Source of the DNA: Phyllostachys edulis
Lineage: Eukaryota; Streptophyta; Magnoliopsida; Poales; Poaceae
Length of the DNA stretch: 64,000 bases
Direction of reading: 5' to 3'
Assembly (NCBI GenBank): GCA_036346405.1
Contig: CM070548.1
Coordinates: forward strand, 72,201,739-72,265,738
Every line of letters begins with the position of its first letter. Position 1 is the stretch's first letter. Both the position numbers and the translations under genes were made by a program. The notes below the pieces were generated by a model, which saw only the letters and a list, made by a program, of their open reading frames with translations, had not been told where the DNA came from and did not search any database. This document shows positions 46,321 through 57,764 of this stretch, one piece after another.

Positions 46321-49300
46321 TGCCCGGAGTTTGGAATGAGGAGAATTGGTTCGACTTGGCGGACTACGCCAACCTCGATATGGAAGGATGCATTCGTGCC
46401 ATGGAGGAAAATGGCGAGATCATCCTCCTCTCCTCCTCGGCCAGACGTCGCCGACGATAGCGTAAATCGACCGGATGGGCGAGGATGCGCCACCATTACG
46501 ATGGCACAATCGGAGGAACCACCATTCCGATCAACTCGTAATGTCAGGATCTCTTCAAGCCCGGCCATTCCGACCAAGCAAAACAGTGAAGAAATTTCAA
46601 GATTCCACTCGAGAATCTCTATACCCTCGATGAAATCATGGTGAAAGATATTCTCCACGCTTCGCAATTCCAGAGTCAACCGACATCTAGTAACGGTGTC
46701 GATAAAGCCTCCACCGGTTGTAGGCCATGTGGGGATGATCACGCCAAAGATACGACGGCAGTCATGGATCAGCCGAGGAGACCTCAGAGGTGCACATTTC
46801 GACCGCCTCCGTCGTGGAGACTCCTGGCAGAGACACTGAGAAGCTCTCCATTAGTTATGATGGAAGCTCATCGGAAGATCGGTGCTGGAGACATGAGGTC
46901 AACGCGATCGGAGATGAAAATCAAGATACCCTGCACGGTCCTACGTTCTCTACCACACCATCACGTGTTGTTAGAGATGATCCGAGCCGTCAGGCACCAA
47001 CTTCTGGAGTCCACGGAACTGATCGACGTCCATCAACTAATTCGCCTGGCGTTGCCCCACCTAGAGTAGTTGATAGGGCAGATCAAATCCGAGGGTCCGG
47101 GGAGGGTTCATGTCTGCGTACACCTACGACCAGTCTGAACCTCCCGAGACCTTCGGTAACTGTACAAAACTTGTGACGTGTTCAAGATATGTTAAATAAT
47201 TCTGATCCTGCTTTAGCGGGAACTCCAGGTTTTGTACAGCTTGTAGGTCAAGTATCCGAAATTCTCCAATAGACCATGCAGCGCACGGAAGCGTATCGGG
47301 AACAAAGGGTTTCAGGGAGTCAAACCATGACTTCATCCCAACGTTCCTCCTCGCGAGGGACAAAGATGGTCATGATCGGGAACAGTCGATACCAAGGCCT
47401 CCTCTACGATTCCGACCAAGAAGTCACGAGGGGAGAAGGTTATTTCATAAAGCCACTCCCCCACCACATCGAGAAGAACCATCGCTTGGACCTGACGATC
47501 TTCAGCATCGTCTGAATCAAGTAGGCGATCGGAGACATCATACCAATGTCCACGACCGGATCGGACACCGGAGTTCCAATTGCCAATCTTAGGAACCGGT
47601 CTCCAACCGACATAATCCAAAGACCTCCCTGAGAAGGCGCCATGAATCAATCACAGTTGTCGAGCCTTCTCTGCGCAGGCTCCAAGTCAGGCGTTGGTCT
47701 AACCGGTTCCGACCGCCAATCTGACAAGTTTAATGGAACTCAAAATCCATTGGAATTTCTCCAAATCTATACCACCGCCATCGAGGCTGCGGAGGCGATG
47801 AAAATGTGATGGCCAACTATCTACCCACCGTGCTCGAGGGTCCGCCGGCCGTGGTTGTTGAACCAACCGTCGGATCGATCTATACTTGGGAGCAACTCGT
47901 GACCTTCTAATTGCAAATTTTCGTGGCACGACGACCTACAGGAAGGAGGATGATCTCCACCGAATCCGTAGGGTTCTGATGAGACTCTACGTCAATACAT
48001 CAAGAGGTTCAGCCAGGTTTGCAACTCTATACCCGAGGTCGCAGAGTCATCTGTTATTCAGGCTTTTAAAACAGGTATGAGAAATCGGCGGTTTACGGAG
48101 GACATAGCAATGAACCCTCCAAGAACAACCATTGAGCTTTTTTGACATGGTCGACAAGTATGCCACCGCTAGCGAAGCAATCGAGTGGGTGCGGCCATTG
48201 ATCGGAAGACAAGATTCCTCGGCCCTACCGACAAACTCGAGAAAAAGAATAAGAAGTCTCTCAAGAAGAAGAAGAACCGCAGGCCCGACGACAAGGAGGT
48301 CCTAGCCATTCCTGATAAATTCATGAAGGGTAAGAAGGACTATACCGGTCGGGGCAAGACGAAAGCTCCGACCGAGGGATTCCAGAAAAAGAAGAAGTGG
48401 TGCCCACTTCACCAGCAGGCAGGGCACGATCTACGCACCTGTCGAGTCTGGTAAAAGAAACTGGAGGATTATTATGCAGGTGAAGGGTCATTTCCCGCAA
48501 TACAAGAACCCGGAGAAACGAGCTCCAAAAAGGACAAGGATGGCGACGAAGAGATGGAGTACCAGGACCCCCAACATACAGTCAACATGATTTTTGGAGG
48601 ATCTTCTTCATACAAATCCAAACGTCATCTGAAAGCCATGGAGCGGGAGGTCAACCTCGTCGAATCTCTGAACATTATCAAGCAATTGAAGTGGTCGGAC
48701 ATCGCAATTTCCTTCAGCAAAGATGACTTCCCCATTCCTTCGACTCGACCAGGTAGGTTCCCTATTGTTGTTGAACCAACCATTAATAATTGTAGGGTTA
48801 ATTGAGTCTTGGTAGATGGAGGTAGTTCTTTGAATATATTATTTATGGAGCTTTAGAAGAAATGCAGTCCCCATGTCAAAGGTGAAACCAAATGAAATGT
48901 GCTTTTCATGGCATAGTTCTGGCTCTACCGCTAAACCGATAGGGCAAGTTTCCTTACCGCCACGCTCGAAGTCCCGATAACTTTCGAACGGAAAAATTTC
49001 GTTTGATGTGGTAAACTTTGAATCAGATACAACGGATTCTTGGTCGATCGGCATTAGCAAAGTTCTTGATAGCCACGCATTACGGTTATCAAAGTTTGAA
49101 AATACCGGGGCCAAAGGGAGTCATCACTATTCGGGACGATCGTAAAATGGCTTATGCATGTGACCGAAAATCCTTTGAACGGTCGATGAACTTCCACCGA
49201 TAGGCTAATCCATCTACCATGCGGGCCAAGCACTCAAGACCGAAGGTGACACCCAAACCCTCCGACCAGCAAAAGAGGTATCCTCGACAAAGGCGCTTCT

Positions 49301-51710
49301 CGGACAATACCAAATCACTACTGGATCGAAAATGCGCACACCGCTCGCAAGATTCTGGTCAGAGCAAAACTCGATCCTAAATAGGAAGAGTTGCTCGTCT
49401 CCTTCCTCCGAGCAAATCAAGACGTATTCGCATGGCAGGCATCCGATATGCCTGGAGTCCCTCGGGAGGTGATCGAGCACAGGCTAGCTCTCCAGCCTGA
49501 TAAGAAACTGATCAAGCAGAAGCTACGGCGTTTCGCACCTGATCGGCAGGAAGCAATCCAGTCAGAGATTGACAAACTTCTCAAGGCTAGATTCATCCGT
49601 GAAGTCAACCACCCTCAGTGGCTCGCCAACCCTGTAATGGTTAGGAAGAATAATGGGAAATGGCGAATGTGTATTGACTTTACAGATCTTAATAAAGCTT
49701 GTCCGAAGGATGATTTTCCCCTTCCACGCATTGATCAACTGGTAGATTCTACCTCTGGGTGTGAATTACTAAGTTTTTTAGATGCGTATTTAGGGTATCA
49801 CCAGATTAGTATGTGTAAAGAGGATGAGGAGAAAACTTCCTTCATCACTCCATATGGCACTTATTGCTATGTTAAGATGCCATTTGGTCTCAAAAACGCT
49901 GGTGCAACTTTTCAAAGGTTGATGCAAAAAACCTTTAGTCCGCAAATAGGTCGGAATCTAGAAGCTTACGTTGATGATCCGTCAGAAGACCACCAACGCT
50001 AGCAATCACATCTCGACTTGCAAGAAACTTTCAAAGAACTTGAGAAGGCATAACCTCAAATTGAATCCTAAAAGTGTGTGTTCGGAGTTTCGCTAGAAAA
50101 TTGCTTGGTTTCCTAGTCTCGGCTAGAGGTATTGAAGCAAATCCAGTAAAAATAGTAGCCATCGACCAGATGCGACCTCCGACCACGAAGAAGGAAGTCC
50201 AAAAACTAACCGGCTGTATGGCAGCGCTAAGTCGTTTCATAGCAAGGTTAGGGGAAAAAGGGTTACCTTTCTTTAAACTTCTTCGGAAACATGGGAGTTT
50301 CGAGTGGACTACAGAGGCAAACGATGCCTTTGAAGAACTTAAAAAATACCTTACAAGTGCCCCGGTTTTAGTCTCTCCGAGATCAGGAGAAACACTGCTA
50401 ATGTACGTGGCGGCAACACCTCAAACAAGAGTGTGTAATCGGTCGAGAAAGGATAATATCCAACCACCGCTTTATTACGTAAGTGAAGTCTTATATGGAC
50501 CAAAGGAAAGATACCCACAGGTACAAAAGTTTCTCTATGGTCTCCTTATGTCTTCAAGGAAGCTAAGGCACTACTTTCAGGCTCATAAGGTGGTTGTACC
50601 GACTGGATATCCCCTTGGTCAAGTACTTGGAAACAGGAATCATCAGACAAATAGCAAATGGGCGGTTGAGCTAGGGCGTTGACCTCCATTTCATTTCACG
50701 AACAGCAATAAAGTCCTAGGCAGTAGCAGAATTCATTGCCGAATGGACAAACCCTGAACCCACCCAAGGGCCCGAGTACGAACACCACAAGGAGTAGACA
50801 ATGTACTTTGACGATTCTTTGATGTTAAAAGGGTCGGCCGGAGTGATCCTCGATATCCCCATCGGCGAACACATCAAGCACGCCATCCAAGAATTTTCCT
50901 GCCACAAATAATATGGCAGAATATGAAGGTTTACTGGCAGGACTCCGAGCAGCTCGTTCGCTCGGGATTCATAGATTACTAGTGAAAGGTGATTCTCAAC
51001 TAGTAGTGAATCAAGTAGAGAAAGAGTATCAATGCTTGAGTACCAAGATGTCATCTTATCTGGCGGAAGTACGGAAACTCGAAAAGCACTTCTTCGGTTT
51101 TCAGATCCAACATATCCTAGAAAGGAAAACTTTCTGGCAGACCAGTTGGCGCGGATGGCCTCCACGAGGTCAACTATCCCGTCCGGAGTTTTTCTCGAGC
51201 AACTCGATTCACCCTCGGTAGTCGAGCCTTCCGAGAACATACATGATTCTTTACAGGTTGAGCAAACCGATAAAAGGAACATGGATGCTCCACAGGTCGT
51301 TGACGATTGGCGTTGTCACGATCAAGGTAGAGATTGGATGACATCGATCTACAATTATCTTCAAAGATGACATAATTAGGAAGATGATGTAGAGGCCGAT
51401 CGATAGCACGAAAAGCCAAATCATACACTCTAATCGAACGTACCTTGTACAAACGAGGATCTCATGGAGTGTTGATGAGATGCATATCTCAAACGGATGG
51501 CATTAAGTTGCTGACCGAAATCCATGAAGGAGTCTGTGGAGCACATCATTCCTACTGTAACATCGGCTCAGAAAGCCTTTAGGCAAGGATACTACCGTCA
51601 ACCGCCTTCATGATGCAAAAGAACTTGTGACGAAGTGCGTACAATGTCAGTTTCATAGCAGACAAGTACATCAGCCGATCATGTCTTGTCACATGTTGAG
51701 TCCTCATACT
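46321..51710 (+). pseudogene. Tat-lineage gypsy gag-pol relic, cut in the integrase
   Basis: Gag begins MPGVWNEENWFDLAD at 46321 and includes NYLPTVLEG...GSIYTWEQL (~47810-47900), RFTEDIAMNPPRT (~48090) and the zinc-knuckle-like HQQAGHDLRTC (~48410). Protease active site VLVDGGSSLNILF at ~48806. RT: FAWQASDMPGVP, then KWRMCIDFTDLNKACPKD (~49660), LDAYLGYHQI, FGLKNAGATFQRLM, YVDD at 49967-49978. RNase H: MAEYEGLLAGLRAA (~50913). Integrase zinc finger: EIHEGVCGAHHS (51517) and KCVQCQFHSRQ (51632). The integrase core and 3' LTR are absent; sequence changes to the RDR intron by ~51720. Many frameshifts and stops. Confidence 0.92.
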
Positions 51711-52179
51711 AGTTGGCTTGGTTAAGTGTAGAAGTAAGTGGGATATATTGATGTATGGGCTAGGCTGCCCACCTTTTCTCAACAGCTTAAGCATTTTGAT
51801 TAGCAAAATTCGTATTAATTTTATTTTGGTTCACAAGAAATAAATCATTGCATTTTTTCCTCAACAATCAACCCAGAAGGACATTAACATCAAGGTTCTT
51901 GAGCACATTAATTCACTATGGTGGGGTTAAAGCAGAGTACTTTATAGAGCTTCTACATAATGCAATTGAAGGGGCTGAGAACGCTCGTTGTGATTATGAA
52001 GATGTCCTAAAACATTAGATTGAAATGTTGTCGTTTCATACTCTTCATGCACTGCACAGTACAATTTGGCATATATATTTGTTTCTTTATGCGCTAGAAC
52101 TTGTACTCTTATGTTACAAGTTCTAATAGTCTACCATTTTAATTTAGGCTTTTTCATTGACCTGCTTGTGTTTGATCCA

Positions 52180-52557
52180 GAATTTTTTTTTCAAATAATC
52201 CATTTTTTATTATTAATTACAATATTATACTGCGAAAATATTTTTTACGTAAATATACTCGTCCGTCAGCTCGGCATGATCGTGGTCCCGGCCGAGCGAT
52301 CGTCCCGATCGCTCAACGGTTGGACGATCGAGACCTAACAGCACAATGCATGCCCGGCTAGATAAGTGAGCTGCATATTAGGACCAACCGTTGAGAGTTT
52401 ACAAGTGTTAGTTGCTCAACCGTTAGCGATCGACCATTGTTCAATGATCGTCCGTCGTCAACTCGCTGAGCTTATTGTGAGTATATTTCGTAAAAAATAT
52501 TATCGCAGTATAATGTTGTAATTAATAATAAAAAATGGATTATTTGAAAAAAAAATC
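52180..52557. mobile_element. MULE-type MITE with ~80-bp terminal inverted repeats
   Basis: 378 bp flanked by the 9-bp duplication TTTGATCCA (52171-52179, 52558-52566), the Mutator signature. The terminal repeats GA(A)TTTTTTTTTCAAATAATCC... pair for about 80 bp with only a few differences. The middle is rich in GCGATCG and CGATCGTCC words. It lies in an intron of the RDR pseudogene. Confidence 0.93.
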
Positions 52558-52973
52558 TTTGATCCACCTCTCTTTTTCATCTGGTCATTACAGTTGCATT
52601 TGGCTTTGCTGACATGGAGAATTCGATGTCGGTGTGAATAATTATTTTTAGGATTCCACTAGAAAAGGCATACTTGCAATATAGGCTTGCTTTCATGGCT
52701 CAATAGGAAACAAAATGAATCAAGCAAGGAAAGCTACCAAATAATAACTGCTTTTAATTTCACAGAAAATTTTTAGAACCTTCGTTCTTTAGTATGTCTT
52801 AGCCTCCTATAAAACATGCACCAATATGCAATATGTAGTTATTAGTTCTGATGAGGATATAACAATCCTCATTTTATTATATATCTATAATTCATATTAT
52901 GGATAATAATGACGTCATATAACTCTTGAGTATACCCCTTAATAGCCATAAGGGAGAAGCTGGAGGTTGTAAG

Positions 52974-53137
52974 TTCTTCTACGTTCACCTATTAGTCGTA
53001 AGTCCTCTTACGACTACCCCATAGTCGTAAGTCCTTCTACGACTATCCTATGATCGTAAGTTCTCCTACGATCAGTCTGTGGTCGTAAGATCTTCTACGA
53101 CCACCACCTGGTCGTAAGCTCTTCTACGATCAGTCCC
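52974..53137. repeat. Six tandem ~29-bp hairpin units in the solo LTR U3
   Basis: Each unit has GTCGTAAG...CTTCTACGAC, i.e. inverted arms GTCGTA/TACGAC around a short loop. Units begin near 52977, 52994, 53023, 53052, 53082 and 53111. The inverted LTR at 55983-56782 carries the same kind of array. Confidence 0.85.
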
Positions 53138-53387
53138 TAATCGACAGGGCTAACAGACATGTGGGCCTAGTCGATCAGGGAATCTTCTACACCATATTCA
53201 AGATATGGGCAGTAAACTACGCGGTTATTCTCTGGAATAATGGCACAATTTTAACTCCTTTGTTATGGTGATAACTGCCTGGCAGCGTGGGAACGTTACT
53301 ACTCCCATAATAACCTCCAATAACGGCTCAATAATCTGGGACATTAAGGCAGTCTTTAAACTGGAGGTGCAACGGTACACCTTAAGG

Positions 53388-53400
53388 ACTATATAAAAGG
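53388..53400 (+). promoter_or_regulatory. TATA box of the plus-strand solo LTR
   Basis: ACTATATAAAAGG, followed ~110 bp later by CTTGTAATCC (possible poly-A side), the expected R region. Confidence 0.6.
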
Positions 53401-53924
53401 CAGAATCATCAGGACAATCGGGGCGATTCAAAGTGCGTTAGAAGCACAATACTCTAGTCTTTGGTTCCATCTTGTAATCCAGCATACTCAATACATACAC
53501 ACAGGAATAGGGTTGTTATTCTCCCAGGAGAAGGCCCGAACCTGTATAAAAATCCCCGTGTCTCCATCTCTGTGTGATTTTGAGCCTAGAGGAGCCCCCG
53601 AATCAAACAATCTTTACGTAAGTTCGATCCTAAAACACCGACAAGTTCTTTGAGATTTGCTAATGTTTGAAAGAAGGCTTTATTGTTTATTACTTATTAT
53701 ATCTTCTGTTAAACAGCGACAATGGACAGCTTTCTGGAGACGTGCTTGCATATAAACTTCCTGGGTTACATTTTGGTGATATACATGTCTTGACAGCAAG
53801 GTATATTAGCGGTCTAGAGGAGGTTGTGGGATATTCCAAATATGCTAATACTTTTCCCTCCTCGTGGAAAACGATCTTTGGCCGATGAGATGATGACATG
53901 TACTGGGTCTCGAGAAACCCAAAG

Positions 53925-55018
53925 GTTCGGCTAATTGCTTTAGTTATCCTCACTACTACTACAGTACACTGCGACACAAGAATCCGGGCCATGTAAGTAT
54001 ACATGCCTTCAGGAGATAGGAATAACATGGCGGGTAGGACAGGGGACTACTATGGAATGGCCCGACCTACTGCGTGGACCAGGGTTGTTAGTGCGTATTT
54101 TGAAAGAGAAATGGTAGGGGAATATACTGTAACTGGTTCTTACTGGCTACCGATAGTGGCCCGTGTCCCAACGGCGATTGGGATAGTTACAGAAGTTCAT
54201 CGCGCAACCCCAGTAATGCATGCCCAGATTGAGCCGCTCCTTGGACTTGAAGAACTTGCATGTGTCCCATGCTGCCCCTTTGTTGGTGCAGGCTGAGCCA
54301 CCGGATCTGTACAAAGCAGAACGTGACCTCGCTCTACAAAGTAGGATGTGACCTCGCTCTCTAAAGCAAGATGTGACCACTCTCTGCAAAGTAGGACGTG
54401 ACCTCGCTCTGCAAAGCACAAAGAGACTACTCGACTGCCGCAAGCTTCCTCCTCGAAGGGCGCGACGCACGAACACAAAACACATCCGTACCTCATCGCA
54501 ATGGAGCCACTACAGCTGCGTCCGCTCCCGCCATAAATATAGCACTACTCAGCTAGGAACTCCACACCAACAATACTACCTAGATAACATGGACAAGGAG
54601 AAGGAATGGAAACACATCCGCGAGCTTTTGAACGACTGAGTGGCTCCCCAGCAAACCGCCGCTCACCACAGGGCGTTTCTTCAGCAGCCTTACATATACC
54701 ACCCACCTCCTCAACAGCCACCTCGCAGTACACCCAACGATTTCGGGTCGAGCCCCTTATACCCGCTGAACGTCCTCTGGAAGGGCCCCCGAGGGGGTGG
54801 CGTCACCCCTTTGCTGGTGTCGAGACACCTGCAAGTGCGTCAAATCAACCGACGAGTGGACCATTGGGCAGCGCTATTGGTGATGTCCAAGCTTCTACGC
54901 GGACTACCCCGACCGCAGGTTTGACACGCCGAGCCACAGGCAGCCGGTAATGAAATTGTGTTTTAGTGCACACCACTATTTTGCTTCCCGTTACGTCGTA
55001 ACCACGTCTATCTTCTCA
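53925..55018. other. Unclassified segment between RDR relic and solo LTR
   Basis: After the RDR exon there is intron-like sequence, then an open plus-strand stretch at 54003-54296 (MAGRTGDYYGMARPTAW...) that I do not recognise. 54592-54640 opens MDKEKEWKHIRELL and the following 54640-54920 is Pro/Gln-rich. It may be transposon coding debris. Confidence 0.35.
54308..54432. repeat. Five tandem 25-bp units
   Basis: The unit CTGCAAAGTAGGACGTGACCTCGCT is repeated five times with drift; the fourth is the closest to consensus. Confidence 0.85.
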
Positions 55019-55345
55019 CCGCAGTCTCTGCCATGCCTATGCGACTTCAGCTAGTGGACCAAAGACAATATCCACCCCTACGACATGTGGATGCTGCTGT
55101 CGCGAAAGAGGTGGGCCAGGGGGGACTACGAGGGCTATGAAAGGCGCCTCGAAGAACTACAGGCTGAGTTGGAGGAGAAGAAGAGGCGGGATAGGCTACA
55201 CGAGGAGCAGGAGCGCGAGCATGCCAGGTGATGCAAGGCCGAGAGGATGCGGAAGAGGGCCATCGCGGTGAAAGCTAAGGCGCAAGGTGAGGAGTACAAT
55301 GCTGAGCTGGGCCGTAAGGGAAAATGGCCATGTTCCACGCAGTAG
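55019..55345 (+). pseudogene. Possible transposon-protein C-terminal exon, coiled coil
   Basis: After an acceptor-like TTCTCACCGCAG at ~55022 the frame reads SLPCLCDFS, stop, WTKDN, then RWARGDYEGYERRLEEL and a Glu/Arg/Lys-rich helix to a stop at 55343, with one more TGA at ~55231. The CLCDF...W opening and charged tail resemble C-terminal parts of grass transposon proteins with Cys-rich (GRF-like) fingers. Weak assignment. Confidence 0.3.
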
Positions 55346-55982
55346 TTCGACCCTCTTCGTCCATATGTCCTATATATTTCTAATTTCCTAAAGGCATGTG
55401 CGTATCGTCTTTGGTTCGTTAGCCTGCATGCCATGTAACCCTCTTGTCGGATCAACTGTCGTGTTGTTATCGTTGCGCCATTTCTCCGAAGTTCTCCACC
55501 GTGTATGAATTCCCTGGCGCATCGTATTATCACTTACCTTCCTACTTACGAATCATTACTATCTCAATCGTCCTCACAAAATTCTTCAGAAATTTACCGC
55601 ACTACAACAACATATCACAAAATGTTATTACGAGTCCAACAGATTTCGTACCCTTGAGAATCTATGAAAATCACAAATGCTATTCAATTCCTTTATACCT
55701 CCCTATGTTGTTACCTTATTTGTTAAGTTGTACGGAGTAGTTGTGAAGAGATATTTTCTTTTTACATGATTGATATGAATTACTACTCAATACGTGAGTT
55801 TAGAATCCACTGTGGGAATTCCACTGCGGTGAGGTCAGGCACTATAAGATTTATTGCCTTATGCTGTGTGACAGTAGAGGGTTTTTGGAAGCATATGATG
55901 ATCTCCTTCTGGATGTGTGCTACGGACAATAAGAAGTTAGCACTCGAGGCTAACGATCAACTTCTACTTACAATAATAAGCT
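55346..55982. other. No gene recognised
   Basis: A/T-rich sequence; ORFs here are short and lack protein-like composition. Confidence 0.55.
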
Positions 55983-56782
55983 TGTCGGTGTTTTAGAACC
56001 TAACTTACGTAAATATTGTTTGATTCGGGGGTTCCTCTAGGCTCAAAATCACGCAGAGATGGAGACACGGGAATTTTATACAAGTTCGGGCCTTCTCCTG
56101 GGAGAATAACAACCCTACTCCTGTGTGTATGTATTGAGTATACTGGATTACAAGATCAAGCTAGAAAACTAGAGTATTGTGCTTCTCAGAATTCGGGCCC
56201 TCCCCATTGCTCTGATGATCCTTGCCTTTTATACCGTCCTCAGAATGTACACCATTGGACCTCTAATAAAATGTCACTTAATCATCCAGATCGTGGCGCC
56301 GTTACCGGAGGTTACTACAGGAGTTAAAACGTTCCCACGTCGCCAGGCAATTATCATCATAAAAGGGAGTTAACATCGTGCCATTATCTTAGAAAATAAT
56401 GGCGTAGTTTACTGCCCGTATTTTGAATACGGTGTGAAAGATACCTTTATCGACCTGGCCCACATGTCTGTAAGCCTTGTCGACTAGGGCCTGGTCATAG
56501 AAGGTCTTACGACCCGACTGCATACTGATCGTAGGAAATCTTACGACTGCATACTGATCGTAGTAGAGCTTACGATCATAAGATAGTCGTATAAGGACTT
56601 ACGACTATGGGGTAGTCATAGGAAGACTCACGACTACAGGGTGGTCGTAGAAGAACTTACGACCTCCAGCTTCTCCCTTATTAATATTTAAGGGGTATAC
56701 TCAGGAGTTATGTGACGTCATTATTACCTCATAATATGAATTATGGATAAATGATTAAATGAGGATTGTTATATCCTCGTCA
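55983..56782 (-). mobile_element. Solo LTR, same family, minus orientation
   Basis: 800 bp; on the plus strand TGTCGGTGTTTTAG to CCTCGTCA. Flanked by AAGCT on both sides (55978-55982, 56783-56787). It matches 52849-53643 in reverse complement along its whole length, including the hairpin array (about 56490-56670). Its different target duplication proves an independent insertion. Confidence 0.92.
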
Positions 56783-56787
56783 AAGCT

Positions 56788-57329
56788 TTTTATAGGTTTG
56801 GCTTGGCGGTTTATGTTTTAGCTATAGTGCTGTGACACCTGTTAAAACTTGTGCCTAACCATAAAAAAGGGTTCCTAATATGTCTAGTCCAATTATCTGC
56901 TTGGTTAATAACTTATAATTTGCAGGAAGGGGTCGTAAGTAATTCGTATCTTTTGTATTTGCAGTAAGTATGTATTTATATGTATTTAAATGGACTAGGC
57001 ATGTTTGTAGGAAGGGTTCCTAATATGTTCGGTTTAACACCAGTGTGGCGCCGCGAAGCGTCACACAACACCCTTGCCAGTGGAGGTTCGCGAGCGAATC
57101 AATCGATAGCCGGGTCTAGAGATTCGGCACGCCATAAAAGCGAGCGCTGCGGGCAAGGGGGGACAACAGCAACGAGGCGACATATGAGCGAAGGAGGGAG
57201 TGTCTCTTATCTAGAGTAGTCATGTGGTACTAAACTTCCCATATTCCAAGTCTCATGAAATCATGAAACCCTAATTTCCGAAACCTTTCGTCCTAATTTT
57301 CGATACCTAAACCCTTAATTTTCGACACA
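56788..57329. other. No gene recognised
   Basis: Contains GGGTTCCTAATATGT twice (56868, 57008), and an unremarkable GC-rich patch at 57045-57215. Confidence 0.5.
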
Positions 57330-57625
57330 ATTTTAGAGCATATAAAATTTTGTAAAAATTACACAATCAAGTCCACTATATAAGGAGCCTGAAAAAAATA
57401 ATGTTTGGACCTCATTTTCTATATTAGAAAATTCCTACAAACAGCATATTGAAATGAATTTTCGAGAAATGAATTTTCGAGAAAAAATCAGAATGGATAA
57501 AATTTTGAAAAAAATTACACAAGCAAGTACAATGTGTTGGGAGGCTCCACAAAAAAATCATAATTTTTTTAGCTCATTTTATATATCTAGAAATTCCTCC
57601 AAAAAATGTACCTAAATGGATTATT
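57330..57625. repeat. Inverted partner of the repeat at 1500-1810
   Basis: Same word order as the reverse complement of 1500-1810. It adjoins sequence ending in TACAGTAGCTACAGTGGC that may belong to the same unclassified element. Confidence 0.75.
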
Positions 57626-57764
57626 GAGAAAATTCTACTACAGCGTTACAGTAGCTACAGTGGCTATTGAGGCTGGAGGATGTGGCTAGAAATGGAATTT
57701 CAGGGGTAGGGGGCTACATTTGGAATTGTGGTGGTCTAGGGGCTAATAGTACCCAAAATTCCTT

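Larger units (their letters stand above)
52849..53643 (+). mobile_element. Solo LTR, gypsy (Tat-like), plus orientation
   Basis: 795 bp from TGATGAGGATATAAC to ACACCGACA, flanked by AGTTC on both sides (52844-52848, 53644-53648). It has a TATA box (ACTATATAAAAGG, 53388-53400) and an end-region GGAGAAGGCCCGAACCTG typical of Tat-group LTRs. Inserted in an RDR pseudogene intron. Confidence 0.92.
51893..53924 (+). pseudogene. RNA-dependent RNA polymerase (RDR-gamma, RDR3/4/5-like) pseudogene
   Basis: Exon 51895-52018 encodes FLSTLIHYGGVKAEYF, ELLHNAIEGAENARC. Exon 52594-~52740 encodes VAFGFADMENSMSV, then IPLEKAYLQYRLAFMAQ, IKQGKLP. Exon 53717-53924 encodes DNGQLSGDVLAYKLPGLHFG, DIHVLTARYISGLEEVVGYSK, then ADEM and DMYWVSRNPK. 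These are the last third of plant RDR-gamma, which copies RNA into double-stranded RNA. Stops occur in all three exons, and a frameshift precedes ADEM. The segment that should carry the DFDGD metal-binding loop, between ADEM and DMYW, is deleted. Introns hold a MULE-type MITE and a solo LTR. Upstream exons are lost at the gypsy element. Confidence 0.85.

Noticed and set aside
52849..56782. A single MULE with 0.8-kb terminal inverted repeats
   Set aside because: Each arm has its own perfect 5-bp duplication and TG...CA ends with a TATA box, so they are two solo LTRs.
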